NCBI GenBank assembly: GCA_946480345.1
Contig: CAMLJR010000079.1
Coordinates: 1-12,424, forward strand
Source: an uncultured Spongiibacteraceae bacterium
GTDB lineage: Bacteria > Pseudomonadota > Gammaproteobacteria > Pseudomonadales > CAMLJR01
DNA length: 12,424 nt
Direction of reading: 5' to 3'
Part shown: positions 1 through 7,349 of the stretch, piece by piece
Position numbering within the stretch: the stretch's first letter is position 1
Layout of the letters: the number at the start of each line of letters is the position of its first letter
Program-made: the position numbers and the translations under genes
The notes under the pieces: model-generated
What the model saw: only the letters and a program-made list of their open reading frames with translations
The model's database searches: none
Told to the model about the DNA's origin: nothing

Positions 1-1913
<1,913 letters not shown>

Positions 1914-1922
1914 TCGTTCGAC

Positions 1923-3014
1923 ATGAACATCGCAATCGCCGGTGCAGGACTGATGGGCCGTTTGCTCGCGTGGCGTCTACTGCGCGCGGGGCATTCGGTC
2001 GCCTTGTTCGATCGCGATAACGCGGCCGGTGAATTATCGGCCGCGCGCGTAGCAGCCGCGATGCTCGCGCCGTACAGTGAAGTGGTTGCGTGCGAGCGCG
2101 AGATTTTCGATTGGGGTTGCGAGGCGCTGTCATTGTGGCCGCAATGGTTGGCCGAATTAAAAATTGATAGCGGTATCGATGTGTTTTTCCAGCGACGCGG
2201 CAGTGTGGTGGTCGCGCATGCGCAGGATCGCAGCAATCTCGATCATTTCAATCAACGTTTGCTACGCGCCGTTCCAGATCGTCGCGATTCGGTGCATTTA
2301 TTGAATCGCCAACAACTGGCTGAGTTGGAGCCGGAATTGGCGCAGCGTTTTGATAGCGCCACGTATTTGAGCGAAGAAGGCACGCTCGATAACCGCGAAT
2401 TGCTCAATGCGCTGGAAATCGCGATTCGCAAATTCGGCGCACAGTGGTACGAAGGCGTGAGCGTCGAAAGCGTTTTCGCCAATCGTATTAAAGTGGATGG
2501 CGAAATGATCGATGTCGATCTGGCAATCGATGCCCGCGGCTTCGGCGCAAAAACACAATTGAATGATTTGCGTGGTGTGCGCGGCGAAGTGTTGTGGGTG
2601 CATGCCCCCGAAGTTAATTTATCGCGTCCCGTACGGTTGATGCATCCGCGTTACCAGTTGTATATCGCGCCAAAGCGCAACTCTGTGTATGTGATCGGCG
2701 CGACCGAAATCGAAAGCGAATCGCTGGCGCCGATTACCGTGCGTTCGAGCCTTGAATTGCAATCGGCACTTTACAGCGTGCACAGCGGTTTTGCCGAAGC
2801 GACGGTATTGCATGCGTATGCAAATTGTCGCCCGGCGTTCATGAATAATTTGCCGCGCGTGGATGTGAGTGCTGGTTTGTTAAGCGTGAACGGTTTGTAT
2901 CGCCACGGTTATCTGCTGGGTCCTTTGGTTGCGAACTTAGCCGTCGCAGCGATCGATAGTAAAGTCGCACATTCGATCGTGAATTATCCGGAAAATTTTC
3001 AGGTGGTCGCGTGA
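1923..3014 (+). CDS. thiO: Glycine oxidase ThiO, FAD-dependent
   Basis: Flavoenzyme of the D-amino-acid-oxidase family that oxidises glycine to dehydroglycine (iminoglycine), a substrate of the thiazole synthase ThiG. This is the route used by bacteria without ThiH. The protein is 363 aa, close to Bacillus ThiO (about 369). The N-terminus IAIAGAGLMGRLLAWRLL carries the GxGxxG dinucleotide fold at residues 7-12. An acidic residue follows the second strand (ALFDRD). Near the C-terminus, CRPAFMNNLPRV (Arg303) and NGLYRHGYLLGP (323-334) match the conserved substrate and flavin region; the Arg role is by family analogy. The ATG lies 9 bp after the thiC stop with only a weak AAGG upstream (1905-1908), suggesting translational coupling. 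Its TGA overlaps the GTG of thiS. Sitting between thiC and thiS strongly supports ThiO over other DAO-family oxidases. Confidence 0.93.
   Translation: MNIAIAGAGLMGRLLAWRLLRAGHSVALFDRDNAAGELSAARVAAAMLAPYSEVVACEREIFDWGCEALSLWPQWLAELKIDSGIDVFFQRRGSVVVAHAQDRSNLDHFNQRLLRAVPDRRDSVHLLNRQQLAELEPELAQRFDSATYLSEEGTLDNRELLNALEIAIRKFGAQWYEGVSVESVFANRIKVDGEMIDVDLAIDARGFGAKTQLNDLRGVRGEVLWVHAPEVNLSRPVRLMHPRYQLYIAPKRNSVYVIGATEIESESLAPITVRSSLELQSALYSVHSGFAEATVLHAYANCRPAFMNNLPRVDVSAGLLSVNGLYRHGYLLGPLVANLAVAAIDSKVAHSIVNYPENFQVVA
3001..3006 (+). promoter_or_regulatory. Ribosome binding site of thiS
   Basis: AGGTGG inside the last codons of thiO, four bases before the GTG at 3011. It decides the non-ATG start of thiS. 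The same eight bases, CAGGTGGT, recur with the same spacing before thiG at 3282-3289. Confidence 0.7.
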
Positions 3015-3214
3015 TCGAAGTTTTAGTCAATGGCGAGAAGCGCAGCATCGATACACAAGCCGTATTGAACGATGCATTGCAGCAGTGGGGTTATATCTGC
3101 GAAAAAATCGCGGTCGCGATCAATGGCGAATTTGTTGCGCGCGGTAGTTATGCAAACGTGACATTGAGTGCCAACGATACGCTCGACATCGTCGCGCCAG
3201 TACAGGGTGGATGA
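3011..3214 (+). CDS. thiS: Sulfur carrier protein ThiS
   Basis: Small ubiquitin-fold protein of 67 aa. After adenylation and thiocarboxylation at its C-terminus it delivers sulfur to ThiG for thiazole formation. The sequence opens MIEVLVNGEKRSI, has the beta-grasp pattern VAINGEFVARGSY in the middle, and ends DIVAPVQGG. The terminal Gly-Gly is the required reactive tail. The start is GTG at 3011, overlapping the thiO TGA by 3 bp (GTGA). An AGGTGG ribosome binding site at 3001-3006 lies four bases upstream, so the two genes are translationally coupled. The activating enzyme (ThiF or MoeB) is not in the window. The stop codon lies inside the first unit of a 16-bp tandem repeat that runs to the thiG start. 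Confidence 0.96.
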   Translation: MIEVLVNGEKRSIDTQAVLNDALQQWGYICEKIAVAINGEFVARGSYANVTLSANDTLDIVAPVQGG

Positions 3215-3288
3215 AAAGTGCGACGGATAGAGAGCGCGATGGATAAAGAGCATGTTGGATAAAAAGCGTAGTGGATAAAAGCAGGTGG
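3209..3288 (+). repeat. Five-unit degenerate 16-bp tandem repeat, thiS-thiG junction
   Basis: Five adjacent units in perfect 16-bp register: 3209-3224 GGATGAAAAGTGCGAC, 3225-3240 GGATAGAGAGCGCGAT, 3241-3256 GGATAAAGAGCATGTT, 3257-3272 GGATAAAAAGCGTAGT, and 3273-3288 GGATAAAAGCAGGTGG. Every unit begins GGAT followed by a purine-rich run and AG or GC. The first unit contains the last Gly codon and stop of thiS. The fifth aligns best with one A deleted, and its end supplies the thiG ribosome binding site. Sixteen is not a multiple of three, so the array cannot encode a protein repeat. The units are contiguous without spacers, so this is not CRISPR. Confidence 0.85.
3283..3288 (+). promoter_or_regulatory. 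Ribosome binding site of thiG
   Basis: AGGTGG four bases before the thiG ATG at 3293. It is formed by the diverged end of the fifth 16-bp repeat unit, and is the only good Shine-Dalgarno in the thiS-thiG gap. Confidence 0.65.
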
Positions 3289-3292
3289 TTAG

Positions 3293-4090
3293 ATGACGGC
3301 ATCAGATAATTGGACGCTGTACGGTAAACCGTTTGAGAGCCGATTTTTAATCGGCACGGCGCTGTATCCGTCGCCGCAAATTATGCGCGATGCAATTATC
3401 GCGAGCGGTGCGCAAATCGTTACCGTGTCGCTGCGTCGGCAATCGCCGGAGCAGGGTGGCGGCAACACGATTTGGGATTACATTCGCAAGCTCGATCGCA
3501 CGTTGCTGCCCAACACTGCCGGTTGCCGCAATGCGAAAGAAGCGGTCACGCTCGCGCAAATGTCACGCGAAATTTTTCAAACGAATTGGATCAAACTCGA
3601 AGTGATCGGCGACGATTACAATTTGCAGCCCGATCCATTCGCTACGCTCGACGCGGCTGAACAATTAATTAAATTGGGGTTTTCGGTGTTTCCTTATTGC
3701 ACCGACGATCTGGTTTTTTGCCAGCGGTTGCACGATGTCGGTTGCGAAGTGTTAATGCCGTGGGGCGCGCCCATCGGTACTGGTCGCGGTTTGATGAATC
3801 CCTATGCGCTGCAAACGATTCGCGAGCGAATTCCGCATGTACCGTTGATCGTCGATGCCGGTATCGGTAAACCGTCACACGCGATGCAAGCCTTGGAATT
3901 AGGTTTCGATGGCGTGCTGTTAAACACCGCCGTTGCGCAGGCTGCCGATCCGATATTAATGGCGACCGCATTTCGCGGCGCGATTGAAGCCGGCCGTAAC
4001 AGCTATCGAGCCGGTGCGATGCCTGAACGCCAAACTGCGCAGCCGAGCACGCCCGTTATGGGCACGCCGTTTTGGCATTCCGAAAAATAA
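3293..4090 (+). CDS. thiG: Thiazole synthase ThiG
   Basis: TIM-barrel enzyme that condenses 1-deoxy-D-xylulose 5-phosphate, dehydroglycine and ThiS-thiocarboxylate sulfur into the thiazole phosphate of thiamine. The protein is 265 aa, the usual length. Recognisable blocks are [11 protein letters not shown] (18-28), [13 protein letters not shown] (73-85), [10 protein letters not shown] with the Schiff-base Lys101 (by analogy to Lys96 of Bacillus ThiG), [13 protein letters not shown] (155-167), [11 protein letters not shown] (187-197), [11 protein letters not shown] (207-217) and the C-terminal GTPFWHS. The start is ATG at 3293 with AGGTGG upstream. It lies 78 bp after thiS, a gap filled by the tandem repeat, and 21 bp before thiDE. 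ThiO immediately upstream provides its glycine imine and ThiS its sulfur. Confidence 0.97.
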   Translation: MTASDNWTLYGKPFESRFLIGTALYPSPQIMRDAIIASGAQIVTVSLRRQSPEQGGGNTIWDYIRKLDRTLLPNTAGCRNAKEAVTLAQMSREIFQTNWIKLEVIGDDYNLQPDPFATLDAAEQLIKLGFSVFPYCTDDLVFCQRLHDVGCEVLMPWGAPIGTGRGLMNPYALQTIRERIPHVPLIVDAGIGKPSHAMQALELGFDGVLLNTAVAQAADPILMATAFRGAIEAGRNSYRAGAMPERQTAQPSTPVMGTPFWHSEK

Positions 4091-4111
4091 ATTGATTTCG
4101 AAAATAATTCG

Positions 4112-5587
4112 ATGACCCAACACAAACTGATCGCCTGGACTATCGCGGGCTCCGATTCTGGCGGGGGTGCGGGTATTCAGGCCGATCTCGCGACGTTTCG
4201 CGATTTCGGTGTACACGGTTGCAGTGTTATCACAGCATTGACTGCGCAGAATTCATTCGCGGTGGGTCATATCGAACCGACGCCGCGTAAAAATTTTGCC
4301 GCGCAGATCAATGCGCTCGACAGCGATATGCTGCCGCGTGCGATTAAACTCGGCATGCTTGCGACGTCGGATGTGGTCGCCAGCGTCGCGAAATATCTGG
4401 AAGGGTACTCCGGTTTCGTCGTGTGCGATCCTGTGTTGCACGCAAGCAGCGGCGCGTCGCTACTCGAAGGCGACGCGAAAAAAATTCTGCTCGAAAAACT
4501 ATTGCCGCGAGTCGATTTGCTAACGCCGAATCGTGCCGAGGCGGAGGCGTTGCTCGGCCGTTCGCTGTGTGATTTGCGTGAAGTCGAGCAGGGCGCAAAA
4601 GATTTGGTTGCGATGGGTGCGCGGTCGGTGCTGATCACCGGCGGTCATTTCGAAATGGTAAATAATCGCCGTTTCGATTACTGGACCGATGGCCAGGAGG
4701 GTTGTTGGCTGTCCGGAGAAAACATTGCGACCGTGCACACGCACGGCACCGGCTGCACATTATCCGCCGCCATCGCCGCTGCTATTGCGCGCGGCTTTTT
4801 GCTGGCCGATGCGCTCGTCCTCGCAAAAATGTATGTGACGCGCGGCTTGCGCGATGCGGTACAAATCGGCGGCGGTCCCGGTGCGGTTGCGCATAGCGGC
4901 TGGCCGAATCGGATCGAAGATTTACCGGTACTATCGCGCGGATTTACATCGAACACGCAATTGCATTTTCCCGATTGCGACGGCGAGCTGGGTTTGTACC
5001 CGGTGGTCGATTCGGTCGAATGGATTGCGCGATTGCTGCCGCTGGGAATTAAAACTATTCAGTTGCGTATTAAAAATAAAAATACCGACGACGCCGAACT
5101 GGAGCGTCAGATCGCGGAAGCGGTCATCCTCAGTCGGCGCTATGGCGCACGATTATTTATCAACGATTACTGGCAGCTCGCGCTGAAGTATCGCGCGTAT
5201 GGTGTGCATCTCGGCCAGGAGGATCTCGATAAAGCCGATCTAAGTGCGATAGCCAATGCAGGTTTGCGTCTAGGCGTCAGCAATCACAGTTATTACGAAT
5301 TGGCGCGCGCGCATGGCATTCGCCCAAGTTATTTAGCGTTAGGGCCGATTTTTCCGACGACCACCAAGCAGATGAAATTTTCCGAGCAAGGGGTCGATCA
5401 GTTGCGCGAATGGGTGCATTTGCTGAAACCCGCGTACAGGCTGACTGCTATCGGTGGAATCAATATCGAACGCGCAGGGACCATCGCGGCGACCGGGGTC
5501 GGCAGCGTGGCGTTAGTCAGCGCAATTACGCAGGCGCACGATTACACGGCGGCGACGAAAAAATTAATCGAGCTGTGCGGTAATTAA
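4112..5587 (+). CDS. thiDE: Fused HMP-P kinase / thiamine-phosphate synthase (ThiD-ThiE)
   Basis: Bifunctional enzyme of 491 aa catalysing the last joining steps. The N-terminal ThiD domain phosphorylates HMP and HMP-P. The C-terminal ThiE domain couples HMP-PP with thiazole phosphate to give thiamine phosphate. The ThiD half (about 1-265) shows WTIAGSDSGGGAGIQADLATF at 9-29, MLPRAIKLGML at 73-83, DLLTPNRAEAEAL at 135-147, and the anion-hole motif HGTGCTLSAA at 211-220 with Cys215. The ThiE half (about 292-491) shows IKTIQLRIK at 313-321, RLFINDYW at 347-354, GVHLGQEDL at 364-372, LRLGVSNHS at 385-393, LALGPIFPTTTKQM at 408-421 and TAIGGINIERAG at 445-456. Both sets of motifs look intact, so both activities are expected. 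The linker is about 25 residues. The ATG has no clear Shine-Dalgarno and lies 21 bp after thiG. The order ThiD then ThiE matches known natural fusions. Confidence 0.95.
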   Translation: MTQHKLIAWTIAGSDSGGGAGIQADLATFRDFGVHGCSVITALTAQNSFAVGHIEPTPRKNFAAQINALDSDMLPRAIKLGMLATSDVVASVAKYLEGYSGFVVCDPVLHASSGASLLEGDAKKILLEKLLPRVDLLTPNRAEAEALLGRSLCDLREVEQGAKDLVAMGARSVLITGGHFEMVNNRRFDYWTDGQEGCWLSGENIATVHTHGTGCTLSAAIAAAIARGFLLADALVLAKMYVTRGLRDAVQIGGGPGAVAHSGWPNRIEDLPVLSRGFTSNTQLHFPDCDGELGLYPVVDSVEWIARLLPLGIKTIQLRIKNKNTDDAELERQIAEAVILSRRYGARLFINDYWQLALKYRAYGVHLGQEDLDKADLSAIANAGLRLGVSNHSYYELARAHGIRPSYLALGPIFPTTTKQMKFSEQGVDQLREWVHLLKPAYRLTAIGGINIERAGTIAATGVGSVALVSAITQAHDYTAATKKLIELCGN

Positions 5588-5603
5588 TTATTGAGAGCGA
5601 ATC

Positions 5604-6062
5604 ATGCACTATTGGTTGCTTAAAACCGAGCCGAGCGAATTGTCGATCGATATGCTCGCGGCGCTAGGCAATAAAGGCGCTTGTTGGGAAGGTGTGCGTA
5701 ATTATCAGGCGCGCAATATGCTCAGAGATCAGGTGCAACTCGATGATCGCGTGTTTATCTATCATTCGAGTTGTGCTCAGATCGGCATTGCCGGCATCGC
5801 GCGGGTGACGCGCAGCGCATATCCCGATCCTTCGCAATTCGACGCCAAAAGTATTTATTTCGACGCGGCCAGCATGCCCGAAAAACCGCGCTGGATTGCG
5901 GTCGATGTGCAGCATGAAGAAACGTTCGAACAGATTATTCCGCTCGCTGCGCTGAAAGAAAATTCAGCGCTGAGCGAATTGGCATTAGTACAGAAAGGCA
6001 GCCGTCTATCGGTGATGCCGGTGACGGCTGCGCAGTGGAAAGCCATTTTGAAAATGCGGTGA
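5604..6062 (+). CDS. EVE domain protein (thymocyte nuclear protein 1 family)
   Basis: A 152-aa single-domain protein of the EVE family, a PUA/YTH-like fold thought to bind modified bases in DNA or RNA. Its exact role in bacteria is not settled. The sequence begins MHYWLLKTEP and carries the family signature WEGVRNYQARNMLRD at 28-42. This is followed by DDRVFIYHSSC (47-57), the segment AYPDPSQFD and the strand RWIAVDVQ. The length is typical of bacterial homologues (about 150-160). ATG at 5604 is preceded by GAGAG at 5593-5597. The gene starts 16 bp after the thiDE stop on the same strand, so it could be read from the thi operon. There is no known functional link to thiamine. It converges on the FKBP gene with 8 bp between stops and no evident terminator. 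Confidence 0.9.
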   Translation: MHYWLLKTEPSELSIDMLAALGNKGACWEGVRNYQARNMLRDQVQLDDRVFIYHSSCAQIGIAGIARVTRSAYPDPSQFDAKSIYFDAASMPEKPRWIAVDVQHEETFEQIIPLAALKENSALSELALVQKGSRLSVMPVTAAQWKAILKMR

Positions 6063-6070
6063 ACTTGCGA

Positions 6071-6553
6071 TTAGTGCTGATGGCCACCGACGCCATGTGC
6101 ATGGCCGTGTTCTTTTTCTTCATCGGTCGCAGCGCGCACGTCGGCGATATCGATCGAGTAATTCAACGTTTTGCCGGCAAGCGGATGATTGCTGTCGACA
6201 TCGACCGAAAATTTACCGACTTTGACCACCGTCACCAGCATCATGCCGTTCTGGGTGTTCAACTGCACCGCTTGGCCGGGGCGTAATTTGCCGGCGTGTT
6301 TCAGGTATTTCGCAGGCACCCGTTCGATAGCATTCGGCTTGATTTCGCCGTAGGCATCGGCAGGTTCCAGCGTCAGCTCGAAATGATCGCCTTTCGCTTT
6401 GCCGGCGAAGGCTGCTTCGAGTTTCGGAACGACATTATTCGCGCCGTGCAGGTAAACCGCAGCATCGCCATCGCGATTCGTTTCAATGGTGTTGCCGTCG
6501 CTGTCGCTGAGCGTGTAATGAAAAGAGACGACAGATCCGTTTTCGATATGCAT
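6071..6553 (-). CDS. slyD: SlyD-like FKBP-type peptidyl-prolyl cis-trans isomerase
   Basis: Cytoplasmic prolyl isomerase and chaperone of the SlyD class, 160 aa from ATG at 6553. The FKBP core begins MHIENGSVVSFHYTLSDSDG and continues with VYLHGANNVVPKLEAAFAG (33-51). The IF (insert-in-flap) chaperone domain lies about 74-122, and the core resumes at NHPLAGKTLNYSIDI. The C-terminal tail has five His (149, 151, 153, 158, 160), in line with SlyD metal-binding tails, though shorter than in E. coli. The frame stays open to a TTG at 6577. However, the ATG at 6553 aligns with the normal SlyD N-terminus and has GGGA six bases upstream, so I use it. The paralogue FkpB (SlpA) is less likely because it lacks a His tail. 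No signal peptide. It is convergent with the EVE gene and divergent from the small gene at 6649. Confidence 0.9.
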   Translation of the reverse strand: MHIENGSVVSFHYTLSDSDGNTIETNRDGDAAVYLHGANNVVPKLEAAFAGKAKGDHFELTLEPADAYGEIKPNAIERVPAKYLKHAGKLRPGQAVQLNTQNGMMLVTVVKVGKFSVDVDSNHPLAGKTLNYSIDIADVRAATDEEKEHGHAHGVGGHQH

Positions 6554-6648
6554 GGTGATTCCCGGGCTGATTGACAATGGCGCGCTATGGTAGTGGCAGC
6601 GCGCGAATTTTGGTAGCGTCGCAGCGAGCCTGATGCAGGGGTTGAGTA

Positions 6649-6825
6649 ATGGCCGATATTCTCGAATTCAAGCGTAAGCCCGCGCCCAAACGCAGCGCGT
6701 TATGCGCTAATGGCCACCACCGTTGGGTGATATGGCAGCGCAAGCAGTTCGATGTGAAACAGGGAAAATTAGTGACGATTTATCGCTGCGAGAAGTGTGG
6801 GGCTGAACGCAGCGAGTTGAAATAA
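6649..6825 (+). CDS. Small zinc-ribbon-like protein, 58 aa, function unknown
   Basis: A short gene encoding MADILEFKRKPAPKRSALCA (residues 1-20), then NGHHRWVIWQRKQFDVKQGK and LVTIYRCEKCGAERSELK, ending at TAA 6823-6825. Support for translation is a strong AGGGG ribosome binding site at 6637-6641, seven bases from ATG, and a protein-like composition. Cys19, His23 or His24, Cys47 and Cys50 (the last two as CEKCGAE) form a plausible four-ligand zinc site, as in short zinc-ribbon proteins. The N-terminus is basic (KRKPAPKR). It diverges from the SlyD-like gene (95 bp apart) and is followed within four bases by a hairpin whose U-tract serves the opposite strand. I do not recognise a named family and infer no function beyond likely metal binding. 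Confidence 0.7.
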   Translation: MADILEFKRKPAPKRSALCANGHHRWVIWQRKQFDVKQGKLVTIYRCEKCGAERSELK

Positions 6826-6828
6826 AAA

Positions 6829-6858
6829 AGCCGCTCAAGTTACTGCATATGAGCGGCT
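6829..6858 (-). terminator. Rho-independent terminator of the 80-aa gene
   Basis: A perfect 9-bp stem pairs AGCCGCTCA (6829-6837) with TGAGCGGCT (6850-6858), with a 12-nt loop. Read on the - strand, the stem is followed directly by TTTTT and then ATTTC, a good U-tract. On the + strand the following bases are CAAAAATT, so it would end the 58-aa gene poorly. It lies 42 bp beyond the stop of the small - strand gene. Confidence 0.8.
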
Positions 6859-6900
6859 CAAAAATTGTGGGCAATCGAAAAGTTATTCGAGAGCAAAGAG

Positions 6901-7143
6901 CTAATCGAGTTTATCGAGCACAGCGGCAAGAAGACCTTTCGCGGCATCGGCGCCTTGCACGGCCTGCACGACGAGTGCTAAACCGAGCATATGTTCTGCG
7001 ATCACCGAATACATCGGTACTTCTTCCGCTTCGGCTTCATCGCGCAAGAACAAGAATGCGCGCGCACTGATGTCATCGATAATTTCACGAATATCCTGAT
7101 CGCGATATTCGGCAAGGCTGATGACGTTACTGGCGCTGGACAT
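6901..7143 (-). CDS. Small acidic hypothetical protein, 80 aa
   Basis: I do not recognise this protein. It begins MSSASNVISLAEYRDQDIRE and ends AAKGLLAAVLDKLD. It is acidic and looks mostly alpha-helical, with a moderately hydrophobic segment MLGLALVVQAVQ (52-63) that is too short and interrupted for a confident membrane helix. No signal peptide and no cysteines. The frame is open up to TTG at 7203. However, ATG at 7143 has CGGAAG six bases upstream and lies about 33 bp below a candidate promoter (7183-7211) that overlaps the longer form, so the short form is preferred. It diverges from parC and is closed by its own hairpin terminator at 6829-6858, so it appears to be a monocistronic unit. 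Confidence 0.65.
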   Translation of the reverse strand: MSSASNVISLAEYRDQDIREIIDDISARAFLFLRDEAEAEEVPMYSVIAEHMLGLALVVQAVQGADAAKGLLAAVLDKLD

Positions 7144-7182
7144 GTTTGGCTTCCGCGTGAGTTGATGACCCGATGCAGGATC

Positions 7183-7211
7183 AGTATAAGCAGCCATCGG
7201 CAACCTGAAAC
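7183..7211 (-). promoter_or_regulatory. Candidate promoter of the 80-aa gene
   Basis: TATACT on the - strand (7188 to 7183, five of six to the sigma70 -10) with GTTTCA 17 bp upstream (three of six to the -35). It would place the transcript start near 7176, about 33 bases before ATG at 7143, and inside the longer TTG-initiated reading frame. The -35 is weak. Confidence 0.4.
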
Positions 7212-7268
7212 TACGTAATTACCCTTAAAAATCGGCGACTTGTACGCACAGCAGCGATTGTGCGCGGG

Positions 7269-7297
7269 TTGGCAGCCCTGCCTTCGCAAGGGATAAT
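7269..7297 (+). promoter_or_regulatory. Candidate sigma70 promoter of parC
   Basis: TTGGCA (7269-7274, five of six to TTGACA), a 17-bp spacer, then GATAAT (7292-7297, five of six to TATAAT). Transcription would begin near 7304, leaving a leader of about 45 bases before ATG at 7350. The in-frame ATG at 7296 overlaps the -10 box, so transcripts from here cannot carry it. Confidence 0.65.
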
Positions 7298-7349
7298 GCG
7301 CGCGCAATTCACTTTATCTTCATCTTCATCCATCGCATCGACGAGTGAT

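Noticed and set aside
3209..3288. Possible CRISPR-like array between thiS and thiG.
   Set aside because: The 16-bp units are contiguous and degenerate with no unique spacers, and no cas gene is present; it is a simple tandem repeat.
6571..6576. Perfect TTGACA (-35 consensus) on the + strand upstream of the 58-aa gene.
   Set aside because: No acceptable -10 hexamer lies 16-18 bp downstream (the bases there are GTGGCA/TGGCAG), so I do not call a promoter.
6554..6577. TTG-initiated N-terminal extension of the SlyD-like protein (eight residues).
   Set aside because: SlyD proteins begin at the position of the ATG at 6553, which also has a GGGA upstream; the extension adds nothing recognisable.
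6829..6858. Hairpin considered as a terminator for the + strand 58-aa gene.
   Set aside because: On that strand the stem is followed by CAAAAATT with no U-tract; only the - strand reading is a good intrinsic terminator.
7317..7335. Short TTCATC-type direct repeats just upstream of the parC start.
   Set aside because: Only two or three copies of a six-base motif, within chance expectation for a leader.
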